Below are positions 28,511 through 36,118 of a stretch of DNA of 64,000 bases, one piece after another (the first letter of the stretch is position 1; the number at the start of each line of letters is the position of its first letter). The notes beneath the pieces were generated by a model that did not search any database, had not been told where the DNA came from, and saw only the letters and a program-made list of their open reading frames with translations. The DNA is from Microvirga roseola (GTDB lineage Bacteria > Pseudomonadota > Alphaproteobacteria > Rhizobiales > Beijerinckiaceae): positions 62,001-126,000 of the forward strand of contig NZ_JAJATX010000007.1 in NCBI RefSeq assembly GCF_020866965.1, written 5' to 3'. Both the position numbers and the translations under genes were made by a program.

Positions 28511-28621
28511 GACCCTTGTGTCAACATGGTTCGGGAGAAGGGAAGCTGCGACTTCCGGCAGCCCCTCTCCCGGCTCACTTCCTTCGCCACCCTTTCCCGC
28601 AGAGAGGGCCGGGAGATTGTC

Positions 28622-29455
28622 ATGACCGCCGCAGCCTTGCAGCCTGCTCCTGCCGAAACCGTCCTGACGGTCAACAACATCGAGGTCGTCTACGACCACG
28701 TGATCCTCGTTCTCAAAGGCGTCTCGCTCAGCGTGCCCAAGGGCGGCATCGTGGCTTTGCTCGGGGCCAACGGCGCAGGCAAGACCACGACGCTGAAGGC
28801 TGTCTCCAACCTGCTGCGCGCCGAGCGTGGCGAGGTCACGAAGGGCACCATCGAGTTCAAAGGCGAGCGCGTCGACCGCCTCTCCCCCAACGAACTCGTG
28901 CGCCGCGGCTGCATTCAGGTTCTCGAGGGCCGGCACTGCTTCGGGCACCTCACCATCGAGGACAATCTCCTCACCGGCGCCTTCACGCGCCGCGACGGCA
29001 ACGCTGCGATCCGGCGGGACTTGGAAGCCATCTACGAGTATTTCCCGCGCCTGAAGCAGCGGCGAACCTCCATGGCGGGCTATACCTCCGGCGGCGAGCA
29101 GCAGATGTGCGCCATCGGCCGGGCGATGATGTCCCGTCCCTCCATGATCCTGCTGGACGAGCCGTCCATGGGCCTGGCCCCGCAGATCGTGGAGGAGATC
29201 TTCGAAATCGTTCACAAGCTCAACGAGACGGAAGGCGTCTCCTTCCTCCTGGCCGAGCAGAACACCAATATGGCGCTGAAATACGCCACCTACGGCTACA
29301 TTCTCGAGACCGGACGCGTCGTCATGGACGGTCCCGCACAGATGCTGCGGGAGAACGAGGACGTGAAGGAATTCTACCTCGGCGTCTCGGAAGGCGACCG
29401 CAAGTCGTTCCGCGACGTGAAGAGTTACAAGCGCCGCAAGCGCTGGCTGGCGTGA
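28622..29455 (+). CDS. livF: Branched-chain-amino-acid-type ABC transporter ATPase (LivF)
   Basis: A 277-residue ATPase: Walker A GANGAGKTT, signature variant TSGGEQQMCAIGRAM, Walker B MILLDEPSMGLAP, typical of LivF. The tail (SYKRRKRW) is longer and more basic than usual. It starts at ATG 28622 with GGGAG upstream. The upstream gap of about 170 bases holds the palindromic repeat, so its expression may be lower or separately tuned. Confidence 0.88.
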   Translation: MTAAALQPAPAETVLTVNNIEVVYDHVILVLKGVSLSVPKGGIVALLGANGAGKTTTLKAVSNLLRAERGEVTKGTIEFKGERVDRLSPNELVRRGCIQVLEGRHCFGHLTIEDNLLTGAFTRRDGNAAIRRDLEAIYEYFPRLKQRRTSMAGYTSGGEQQMCAIGRAMMSRPSMILLDEPSMGLAPQIVEEIFEIVHKLNETEGVSFLLAEQNTNMALKYATYGYILETGRVVMDGPAQMLRENEDVKEFYLGVSEGDRKSFRDVKSYKRRKRWLA

Positions 29456-29483
29456 CAGCCCTTCAGACGGGAAGAGACAAGCC

Positions 29484-30716
29484 TTGAGCGACCATTTCGA
29501 TATCTACGAAACCCGAGAGCCTGCGGAACGCGAGGCCTCTCTTTTCGCGCGCCTGCCGGATGTCCTGAGGCGGGCCGCCGAGACACCGGCCTATGCGGAA
29601 CGGCTGCAGGGCATAGATCCGAGCCGCATCACGAACCGCGAGGCGCTGGCAGGCCTGCCGGTGCTTCGCAAGGCCGAACTACCAGCTCTGCAGAAAGCGT
29701 CCCTCCCCTTCGGCGGCTTCGTTCCCGGCGCTCCGGGCTCGTTCGCGCGCCTCTTCACCTCGCCGGGTCCGATCTTCGAAGCGGAGGCCAATGCGCCAGA
29801 TCCCTGGCGCATGGCGCGGGGATTGCATGCCGCCGGGTTCCGCAACGGCGACGTGGTGCTCAACACCTTCAGCTACCACCTGACGCCGGGCGGCTTCATC
29901 ATGGATTCCGGTGCGCGCGCCCTCGGCTGCGCCGTCATCCCTGCCGGGCCCGGCAACACGGAGCAGCAGTTCGAGCTGATCGAGGCCTACCGGCCGGTCG
30001 CCTATTGCGGCACGCCGGATTTCCTCAAGATCCTCCTCGACGGCGCGGAAGCGGCGGGACGGGACGTGTCCTCCATCAGGCGGGCGCTTGTCTCGGGCGC
30101 GGCCTTTCCGAAATCCCTGCAGGAGGAGTTCTCCTCCCGCGGCATCGAGGCCTACCAGGCCTATGCCACGGCCGATCTCGGCTTGGTGGCATACGAGTCT
30201 CCTGCCCGCGAGGGTCTGGTGGTGAACGAGGGCCTCATCGTCGAGATCGTGAAGCCGGGCACCGGCGATCCGGTGCCGGAGGGGGATGTAGGCGAGATCG
30301 TTGTGACCACGCTCGATCCGCACCGGCCTCTCATCCGGCTGGCACTCGGCGATCTGACCGCTTCCCTGAAAGGTGCGAGCCCCTGCGGACGCACCAACAT
30401 GCGGATCAAGGGCTGGATGGGAAGAGCCGATCAGGCCGCGAAGGTGAAGGGCATGTTCGTGCGCCCCGAGCAGGTGGCGGAGATCGGCCGCCGCCATCCC
30501 GATCTCGGGCGCCTGCGCCTCGTCATCACCCGCGAGGGAGAGACGGACATGATGACGCTGATGGCCGAAGCCCCGTCTCCAGGCGACGATCTGGCCGCCG
30601 CCATCGGGGATACGCTCCAGAACGTGACCAAGCTCAAGGGCGTCGTCACCCTCACCACACCGGGCAGCCTCCCGAACGACGGCAAGGTCATCGCCGACGA
30701 GCGCACCTACGCCTGA
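29484..30716 (+). CDS. PaaK-like phenylacetate-CoA ligase family protein
   Basis: A 410-residue adenylate-forming enzyme of the phenylacetate-CoA ligase type. It carries a TSPGPIFEAE block where the nucleotide loop lies, YQAYATADLGLVAYES around the adenine site, GEIVVTTLDPHRPLIRLALGD, and a C-terminal ligase domain (MFVRPEQV). It starts at TTG 29484 behind GGGAAGAG. It closes the cluster with the LIV-type transporter. Together with the acyl-CoA synthetase at the other end, it points to uptake and CoA activation of an aromatic or other carboxylic acid. The true substrate is unknown. Confidence 0.8.
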   Translation: MSDHFDIYETREPAEREASLFARLPDVLRRAAETPAYAERLQGIDPSRITNREALAGLPVLRKAELPALQKASLPFGGFVPGAPGSFARLFTSPGPIFEAEANAPDPWRMARGLHAAGFRNGDVVLNTFSYHLTPGGFIMDSGARALGCAVIPAGPGNTEQQFELIEAYRPVAYCGTPDFLKILLDGAEAAGRDVSSIRRALVSGAAFPKSLQEEFSSRGIEAYQAYATADLGLVAYESPAREGLVVNEGLIVEIVKPGTGDPVPEGDVGEIVVTTLDPHRPLIRLALGDLTASLKGASPCGRTNMRIKGWMGRADQAAKVKGMFVRPEQVAEIGRRHPDLGRLRLVITREGETDMMTLMAEAPSPGDDLAAAIGDTLQNVTKLKGVVTLTTPGSLPNDGKVIADERTYA

Positions 30717-31000
30717 GCTTTTGCGACGCAGAGGAGCTCTACAAAAAAGAAAGAGCACTCTCTAGGAGAGTGCTCTAAGTGTCCGGCCGTAGGGGCAAAA
30801 ATGGACCGGAGATCCCTACAACACTCCGCGGAACGTTTGGTTCCACAAAAAATAAAATTTTTATCCCGAAGCTGTGCCGCATTCAGGTCACGTTTGAACG
30901 GTTTAGGGCTGAACTTCCCGTGGGGGCAAAATCACGGGCCGGAGGCTGCGACCTGTAAACGTAAAGGAACAGGTCGCGGCCTTTCTCTTGTTGCCACGAA
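30717..31000. other. Hairpin-rich intergenic region, possible small RNA
   Basis: This stretch has no credible protein gene but several stems. AGAGCACTCTC/GAGAGTGCTCT (30752-30776) has its T-rich tail on the minus strand. GGAAC/GTTCC lies near 30835. CCCGTG/CACGGG lies near 30917-30938. GGCTGCGACCTGT/ACAGGTCGCGGCC (30944-30981) is followed by TTTCTCTT on the plus strand, a usable plus terminator. A short plus-strand transcript ending near 30989 would fit. Confidence 0.4.
30743..30776 (-). terminator. Hairpin with minus-strand T-rich tail
   Basis: An 11-bp perfect stem (30752-30762 with 30766-30776, loop TAG). On the minus strand TTTCTTTTTT follows the stem. It lies 35 bases after the PaaK-like gene, where it can also act as a 3' end hairpin for the plus strand. 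Confidence 0.65.
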
Positions 31001-31030
31001 AAAGGCCCGGGTTCTCCCGGGCCTTTCGTT
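31001..31030. terminator. Bidirectional terminator behind the porin-like gene
   Basis: AAAGGCCCGGG and CCCGGGCCTTT form an 11-bp stem with a TTCT loop. On the minus strand, TTTTTCG follows. It ends the porin-like gene 18 bases past its stop. Confidence 0.85.
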
Positions 31031-31044
31031 ACGGTCGGCAAGGT

Positions 31045-31887
31045 TCAGTACGTGCCGAACTTGAAGTTCAACTTGGCACGGGCCACGAAGAACTCGTTGT
31101 CCTCGCTGTTCCGGACACTGGCGAAGACAGGCTCCCGGCCGCCGGGAACGGCTACGCTTCCGATATACGTGCCGTTGTCCTCCTGATCGAGGTTCACCCA
31201 CAGGCCTTCGAGGCCGATGGTTGCGCCCGAACCGAGGAAACCGAAGTTCGTCGGGATGGCCCATTCGACACCGCCGCCGATCACCCAGCCAGTGCGCACG
31301 TCATTGCCGTCATCCCCGAAGAGGAGGCCGTCGAACTCGTCGTTCGTATCGCCGCTGCCGTAGGCGAAGCCGCCGGTGGCGTAGACCAGCAACCGGTCGA
31401 AGGCTACGCCCGCGCGGGCGCGAACGGTGCCGAACCAGTCGATCCCGCCGGCCACGCCGGCCGCACGGAAGTCATAGGCATTTCTCCAGACCGCCGGGAA
31501 AACGGCCCCGTCACGGTCCGCGCCGAGATCCGCCCACTGAATGTCGGTCTCGAGACCGATCACGAAGGAGCCGATCTGGTAGTTGTAGCCGATCTGACCG
31601 CCGCCGACGAAGCCGTCGCCGCTCTCGTCCGTGTAGCTGATCGTGCCGGCGGGCGAGCCCGGGCCGATCTCGCCGGCAGGGACGAAGACGCTTTCGTTGT
31701 TGTTCTCCGCCCAGCCATAGCCGGCGTTCACGCCCACGTAGAAGCCCGACCAGGTGAAGACCGGCGGCGGCGCGAAGACCGGAGCCGGAGGTGGAGCCTG
31801 GACAGGCAGATCCGCAGCCGAAGCCGCCGGGGCGACAAGAGCCAGGGCCGCCGTCCCAGTCAGAAGATAGAGAATACGCTTTCTCAT
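31045..31887 (-). CDS. Outer-membrane beta-barrel protein (Omp25/31-like)
   Basis: A 280-residue protein with a signal peptide (about 1-24, LTGTAALALVAPAASAADLP). A proline-rich linker and WSGFYVGVNAGYGWAE follow, the usual first strand of Omp25/31-type opacity porins of Rhizobiales. Alternating strands run to the C-terminal aromatic-type end (KLNFKFGTY), suited for barrel insertion. I start at ATG 31887; an upstream start adds nine residues and weakens the signal peptide. Such proteins are abundant, small outer-membrane barrels. Specific role unknown. Confidence 0.85.
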   Translation of the reverse strand: MRKRILYLLTGTAALALVAPAASAADLPVQAPPPAPVFAPPPVFTWSGFYVGVNAGYGWAENNNESVFVPAGEIGPGSPAGTISYTDESGDGFVGGGQIGYNYQIGSFVIGLETDIQWADLGADRDGAVFPAVWRNAYDFRAAGVAGGIDWFGTVRARAGVAFDRLLVYATGGFAYGSGDTNDEFDGLLFGDDGNDVRTGWVIGGGVEWAIPTNFGFLGSGATIGLEGLWVNLDQEDNGTYIGSVAVPGGREPVFASVRNSEDNEFFVARAKLNFKFGTY

Positions 31888-32089
31888 AACCGCTATCCTT
31901 TGTGTGAGGACCACGACGGCACTTTATGAAGTTTCCCCTCAGGAAGACTATGGCAAAGCTGCAACACCTACTTGCAAGGCGCCTGTAATTCCGTAAGAAA
32001 AAGGACTACTCCTTTCGGGTTTTACATGAGCGATACAGAGACATCTGCAATTAAGACGAAAGTAACGCTCGTCGGCGAGGATAAGCGAT

Positions 32090-32190
32090 TTGACATCTCT
32101 CAGTTGCTATGCCCTACTATGCCTGTTTTCGGTGTGACACCCGAAGGCGAGGAGATCACTCGGCCCTGCCCCACCCGGGCAGGGCTTTTT
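32090..32190 (+). ncRNA. Possible small RNA with its own promoter and terminator
   Basis: TTGACA (32090-32095) with TACTAT (32115-32120, 19-base spacer) looks like a sigma-70 promoter. About 70 bases downstream is a strong plus-strand terminator. The predicted transcript (about 32127-32190) holds a hairpin (TTCGGTG, TGA, CACCCGAA) and the single-stranded GCGAGGAG, which could pair with ribosome-site complements. An open frame from ATG 32026 (MSDTETSAIKTK) crosses the terminator, so a short leader peptide is less likely but possible. Confidence 0.45.
32163..32190 (+). terminator. Intrinsic terminator
   Basis: GCCCTGCCC and GGGCAGGGC form a 9-bp stem with a CACCC loop, followed by TTTTT. No annotated plus-strand protein gene lies just before it, which is the reason to suspect a small RNA. 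Confidence 0.85.
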
Positions 32191-32229
32191 ATGTTCCGGC
32201 GCGGATTTTCTAGGCTGCGGCACTACCGC

Positions 32230-32673
32230 TCACAGGTCGCCGAGAGTCAGTTGGCCCTGCCCTGCCGGTTTCTGCCCCTGGCGACGCTTGGGTGTGGCGG
32301 AGCGTGTCTTCTGCGTCCCCGCCGTCTTGCGTCCTGTCCGTCCAGCCATCCTAGCCTTGGCGCGGTCACGGGCCAGGGCCTCCGGCGCGGCGGGATTCTC
32401 GTCGAGCCATTTGCCCCGCTTGATCACCTCGTTGACCCGCCCCTGATTGACGCCGAGAGCAAAGGCGATCTCCTGCTGCGTCATCTCCGTGGTGGCATGG
32501 AGTTCCAGGATCTCCCGGGCCAGCTCAGGGGTCATCCTGCGGCCCGCGATCCGACGCCCGGGCGTGACGGAGCGCTTCTCCCGGTCCCGCTCGCGCAGCC
32601 TCTGCAGGATGGCGAGGGCCATGTGCATTCCCTGCTCACGCAGGGCATCCTCGAATTCCTTGAGCGTGGTCAC
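32230..32673 (-). CDS. Helix-turn-helix DNA-binding protein, unknown role
   Basis: A protein of about 147 residues starting at GTG 32673 (TTLKEFEDALREQGMHMAL). The middle carries a helix-turn-helix (about 48-80: LAREILELHATTEMTQQEIA then FALGVNQGRVNEVIKRGKW). The C-terminal 50 residues are strongly basic (TGRKTAGTQKTRSATPKRRQ), which could bind nucleic acid non-specifically. A longer in-frame extension to 32850 would overlap the pentapeptide-repeat gene and has no family look. I do not recognise the family; HTH of the sigma-factor or transposase-resolvase kind is possible. Confidence 0.55.
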   Translation of the reverse strand: MTTLKEFEDALREQGMHMALAILQRLRERDREKRSVTPGRRIAGRRMTPELAREILELHATTEMTQQEIAFALGVNQGRVNEVIKRGKWLDENPAAPEALARDRAKARMAGRTGRKTAGTQKTRSATPKRRQGQKPAGQGQLTLGDL

Positions 32674-32771
32674 GTCAGCGCACCCCCAGGCAAGCAGGCC
32701 CGAAACAGAAGGCCCTGGGAAATCAACGGCCAAGCTGGAATTTGGTTCACCCGCCCGCGTTACGGCGAGGT

Positions 32772-33521
32772 TCAGTCGCCCTCCTCGGAACAGGGCCAGT
32801 GCTGTGGTCTTGCCAGTTCGGCAGGCAACTGCGTCTGCGCATCGCCGCACGCAATATCGATCTGCTGCTGCGTCAGGCCGGTCGCGCCGCTGAGGTCGGT
32901 TCCGGCAAACTGCGTCAGATAGAGATAAGCGCGGGTCAGGTTCGCACCCGTCATATCCGCACCGGCAAACCTGGCCCGTGAGAGATTGGAGTAGCTGAGA
33001 TCCACCCCTGTAAGCTGCGCATTCTGAAAGACGACCCGCGCCAGTTCCGCCTTTGACAGGTTTGCGCCCGTCAAATCCGCGCCGCTGAAATCGGAACGGT
33101 TCAATTCGGCCTTCCTGAAGCTGGCACCCGCGGCCTTCACCTGCGCGAAATTCGAGCGGCTCATATCCGCCGTATCGAACATGGCGCCCGTGAGAACGGC
33201 CCGGCCGAAATTCGCTCTCCAGCCGAGCGCCTTCGTGAAGTCGGCCTTCGTCAAGTCCGCGCTCTCGAAGCGCGTACGGCTGACCTCGGTCTCATCGAGC
33301 CTTGCCCCGGCGAGACTGGAGGCTGCAAAGTCGCTCAGAGTGAGAAGGGACCGGCTGAACACAGACCCCGCCAGATTCTCATTGGCCAGGAAAAGCCGCG
33401 CCTTCGAGCAGCCGGACCAGTCCACGCCGGGGCCGGGCGCATCCGAACACTTGGCCATGGCCGGCCCTGCAAGAACCGTCAGCATGAGCACGGCGCCACC
33501 GGCACGGCAGAACGGCTTCAT
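32772..33521 (-). CDS. Secreted pentapeptide-repeat protein
   Basis: A 249-residue protein. A signal peptide (residues 1-23, ending AMAKC) is followed by about 30 pentapeptide units of the A(D/N)Lxx type from about residue 45 to 215 (for example ADLTKADFTKALGW, and GADMTGANLTRAYLY). These units fold as a right-handed beta helix. The end (QQQIDIACGDAQTQLPAEL, then RPQHWPC) is conserved in alphaproteobacterial proteins of this kind. It is probably periplasmic. Function unknown; the export signal argues against the gyrase-mimic role known for cytoplasmic members. Confidence 0.85.
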   Translation of the reverse strand: MKPFCRAGGAVLMLTVLAGPAMAKCSDAPGPGVDWSGCSKARLFLANENLAGSVFSRSLLTLSDFAASSLAGARLDETEVSRTRFESADLTKADFTKALGWRANFGRAVLTGAMFDTADMSRSNFAQVKAAGASFRKAELNRSDFSGADLTGANLSKAELARVVFQNAQLTGVDLSYSNLSRARFAGADMTGANLTRAYLYLTQFAGTDLSGATGLTQQQIDIACGDAQTQLPAELARPQHWPCSEEGD

Positions 33522-33708
33522 CGATCCCTCTCGATCACAACGGATACTGTCTCTTTAGGTGGCGCGCGATGGCTGCCGGTGGAGACCCTACCCCGAGATT
33601 TTCCATGCATGCTAGCCTTGGATTCTGCATGGCCGGATGCGTGAGACTCGACTCTTCGGAATAATGGCCTAGCTCTCTGCGCGTCCTTGTTCGTTGCGGA
33701 GTCGGACT

Positions 33709-33996
33709 ATGCGTCACCTGATGATCGTTTCTGCCCTCGTCCTGACCGGCATGAGCCTTGGCGGATGCAACACCGGAGCGCCCATGGGGGTGCTGCCGCG
33801 GGATCCCGTGCCCCCTCCGCCCTCCGTTACCGGCAGCCTGTCGAATCGCTCGGCGGCGGACGAGAGGCCCAGCGTTTCGGTCCAGCGCCGGAGCAGGCTC
33901 AGTGTGCCGGATCGGATCGCCCCTCCGCGCCCATCTTCGCCCGAGATCGAGCCGGTCATGACGGGACGCGGGGCCGGAGCAGGCTTCCGCTTCTGA
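33709..33996 (+). CDS. Small lipoprotein
   Basis: A 95-residue protein with a lipoprotein signal: MRHLMIVSALVLTGMSLGGC, lipobox LGGC with C20 as the lipidated residue. The mature part is short, proline- and arginine-rich and probably disordered (VPPPPSVTGS and RIAPPRPSSPE). I place the start at ATG 33709; an in-frame start five residues earlier is possible. No family recognised. It would be anchored to the outer or inner membrane facing the periplasm. Confidence 0.6.
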   Translation: MRHLMIVSALVLTGMSLGGCNTGAPMGVLPRDPVPPPPSVTGSLSNRSAADERPSVSVQRRSRLSVPDRIAPPRPSSPEIEPVMTGRGAGAGFRF

Positions 33997-34062
33997 GCGC
34001 GAATCCGGGAAGCGCGTTTTCCGGTCAGATTCATGGACGGGAATGCTCTCTCTGCATTAGGA

Positions 34063-34090
34063 GGTCTCCAGGTCGCCTGGAGGCCTTTTT
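34063..34090 (+). terminator. Intrinsic terminator behind the lipoprotein gene
   Basis: GGTCTCCAGG and CCTGGAGGCC form a 10-base stem with one T-G pair and a TCG loop, followed by TTTTT. It is 67 bases after the lipoprotein stop. Confidence 0.8.
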
Positions 34091-34234
34091 GCCGCATGAG
34101 GCTCCAAGCGCCTTGACTTCCCTTGGCTTCCGGCGCGAACGGATCTGTTCTCGTGTGCGCCAACTCGGCGGTACCCGGCCTTTCCGATTTGATGGTATAG
34201 GCCATTCCGCAACGTAAACTCTGGATCACCTTCC

Positions 34235-34897
34235 ATGACATGGGTCGAGGCAATCGGCTGGCTTGGGGCAGCGCTCGCCATTACCGGCAGCGCAATGAAG
34301 ACGATCATTCCGCTGCGATGCGTCGGCATCGCGGCGAATGTGACCTCGCTGACCTATTCGTCCATCATGCATCTCTACCCGAGCATGACGGTCAATCTGA
34401 TCCTGCTGCCCCTCAACAGCTGGCGCCTCTATCAGATGCTGCGCCTGATCAAGAAGGTCAAACAGGCCTCCAAGAGCGACCTGTCCATGGAGTGGCTCAA
34501 GCCGTTCATGACCCGCCGCAAGGTGGAGGCCGGCGAGGTGCTGTTCGCCAAGGGCGACACTGCCACCTGCATGTTCTACACGCTGTCTGGCCGGTTCCGC
34601 CTGAAGGAACTCGGGATCGAGCTCCCCCAGGGCCAGGTCGTGGGCGAGATGGGCTTCATGGCGCCTGACAACAGGCGCACCCAGACCCTTGAATGTCTTG
34701 AGAGCGGCGAAGTCCTCAGCATCTCCTATGACCAGGTACGCCAGCTCTATTTCCAGAACCCGGAATTCGGCTTCTATTTCCTGCGCCTTACCAGCGAGCG
34801 CCTGTTCCAGAACATGGAGAGGATGGAGGCGGAAATCACGCGCCTTCGCGCCGCCGCTCCCGACGAGCCTGTCGTCAAGAAAGCCATGTCAGCTTAG
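34235..34897 (+). CDS. Membrane-anchored cyclic-nucleotide-binding-domain protein
   Basis: A 220-residue protein with two parts. Residues 1-70 hold about three hydrophobic segments (WLGAALAITGSAM, VGIAANVTSLTYSSIM, NLILLPLNSW) in a small membrane module. Residues 88-195 are a cNMP-binding-type jelly roll (VEAGEVLFAKGDTATCMFY, GEMGFMAPDNRRTQT). A coiled tail follows (ERLFQNMERMEAEITRL). There is no DNA-binding domain, so it is not a Crp-type regulator. A membrane-bound nucleotide sensor is plausible, but the ligand residues are not fully canonical. It lies just upstream of the iron transporter promoter region; no functional link is shown. Confidence 0.7.
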   Translation: MTWVEAIGWLGAALAITGSAMKTIIPLRCVGIAANVTSLTYSSIMHLYPSMTVNLILLPLNSWRLYQMLRLIKKVKQASKSDLSMEWLKPFMTRRKVEAGEVLFAKGDTATCMFYTLSGRFRLKELGIELPQGQVVGEMGFMAPDNRRTQTLECLESGEVLSISYDQVRQLYFQNPEFGFYFLRLTSERLFQNMERMEAEITRLRAAAPDEPVVKKAMSA

Positions 34898-34934
34898 AAT
34901 TCTTACAATAAACCTCAGTTTAGAATTTATCTAA
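34894..34934. promoter_or_regulatory. Irr-box-like dyads upstream of the iron transporter genes
   Basis: TTAGA-ATTTA-TCTAA (34920-34934) is a perfect 5-bp-arm dyad in the TTTAGAA...TTCTAA form known for Irr-binding iron control elements of Rhizobiales. A related, imperfect one (TTAGAATTCTTA, 34894-34905) overlaps the stop of the previous gene. Both are about 110-150 bases before the binding-protein start, within an AT-rich promoter-like stretch. Confidence 0.45.
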
Positions 34935-35040
34935 CCTATTGAAATAACTTATTTTTTTATTGAATCGGAATCGCAGCTGTGGTTCTTCCAGAGCCAATCG
35001 GGACAGGCTGTCCCGCCCAGTTGCTCCGAAGGATTCCACA

Positions 35041-36078
35041 ATGCTGAACTCCAAGCTTGCGCGCAGCCTTGCCCTGGGCGTTGCCGCCATGGGCATCTTC
35101 GCCGGAACGAGCCTTTCCGCGGCAGCGGAAGAAGTGCTGAACATCTACACCACCCGCGAGCCGGGTCTCATCAAGCCGATCCTGGACGACTTCACCAAGG
35201 AGACCGGCATCAAGGTCAACACGATCTTCCTGAGCAGCGGCCTCGAGGAGCGCATCCGCTCCGAGGGCGCGAACAGCCCGGCGGACCTGATCATCACGGT
35301 CGATATCGGCCGCCTGCAGGCTGCCAAGGATTACGGCGTGACCCAGCCGGTCAAGTCCGAGGCGCTCGAGAAGGCGATCCCCGCCGCCTATCGCGATCCC
35401 GAAGGCCACTGGTACGGCATCGCCCTGCGCGGCCGCGTGGTTTACGCCTCCAAGGACCGTGTGAAGCAGGACAAGATCACCTATGAAGAGCTTGCCGACC
35501 CCAAGTGGAAGGGAAAGGTCTGCATCCGCTCGGGCCAGCACCTCTACAACATCAGCCTCTTCGCAGCCATGATCGCCCACAAGGGCGAGGAGAAGGCAGA
35601 GGAGTGGCTGAAGGGCCTGAAGGCCAATCTCGCCAAGAAGCCCTCCGGCGGCGACCGCGAGCAGGCCAAGGACATCCTGGCCGGCGTCTGCGACATCGCC
35701 ATCGGCAACACCTACTACGTCTCGCTCATGCGTAACGGCAACAACGAAGAGCAGAAGAAGTGGGGCGAGGCCATCAACGTGATCCTGCCGACTTTCGAGG
35801 ACGGCGGCACCCACGTCAACGTCTCCGGCCTCGCGCTGGCGAAGAACGCTCCGAACAAGGCCAACGCCGTCAAGTTCATGGAATACATGGTCTCCGACGA
35901 CGCTCAGCGTCTCCACGCCGAGGCCAATTCCGAGTATCCGGTGAAGGCCGGCATCAAGATCCACCCGACCATCGCCTCCTTCGGCGATCTCAAGGCGGAC
36001 AACGTGCCGATCGCCGAGATTGCGAAGCTCCGCAAGAAGGCCAGCGAACTAGTCGACAAGGTCGGCTTCGACCAATAA
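35041..36078 (+). CDS. Iron(III) ABC transporter substrate-binding protein (FbpA/FutA-like)
   Basis: A 345-residue periplasmic protein with signal peptide MLNSKLARSLALGVAAMGIF to about residue 29 (SLSAAAEE). The mature start EVLNIYTTREPGLIKPILDD and the paired tyrosines in GNTYYVSLM, used to bind ferric iron, mark the FutA/FbpA group. I start at ATG 35041 with GAAGGA upstream; the frame is open further 5' without a family match. It is followed by its permease, but no ATPase gene is next. Two Irr-box-like dyads lie upstream, consistent with iron control. Confidence 0.87.
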   Translation: MLNSKLARSLALGVAAMGIFAGTSLSAAAEEVLNIYTTREPGLIKPILDDFTKETGIKVNTIFLSSGLEERIRSEGANSPADLIITVDIGRLQAAKDYGVTQPVKSEALEKAIPAAYRDPEGHWYGIALRGRVVYASKDRVKQDKITYEELADPKWKGKVCIRSGQHLYNISLFAAMIAHKGEEKAEEWLKGLKANLAKKPSGGDREQAKDILAGVCDIAIGNTYYVSLMRNGNNEEQKKWGEAINVILPTFEDGGTHVNVSGLALAKNAPNKANAVKFMEYMVSDDAQRLHAEANSEYPVKAGIKIHPTIASFGDLKADNVPIAEIAKLRKKASELVDKVGFDQ

Positions 36079-36118
36079 GCCAGTGACCACAACCTGACAG
36101 GAGGCGCTGCCGGAAACG

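Noticed and set aside
30801-31064. 87-residue frame in the hairpin-rich gap
   Set aside because: Crosses two terminators and has no ribosome site.
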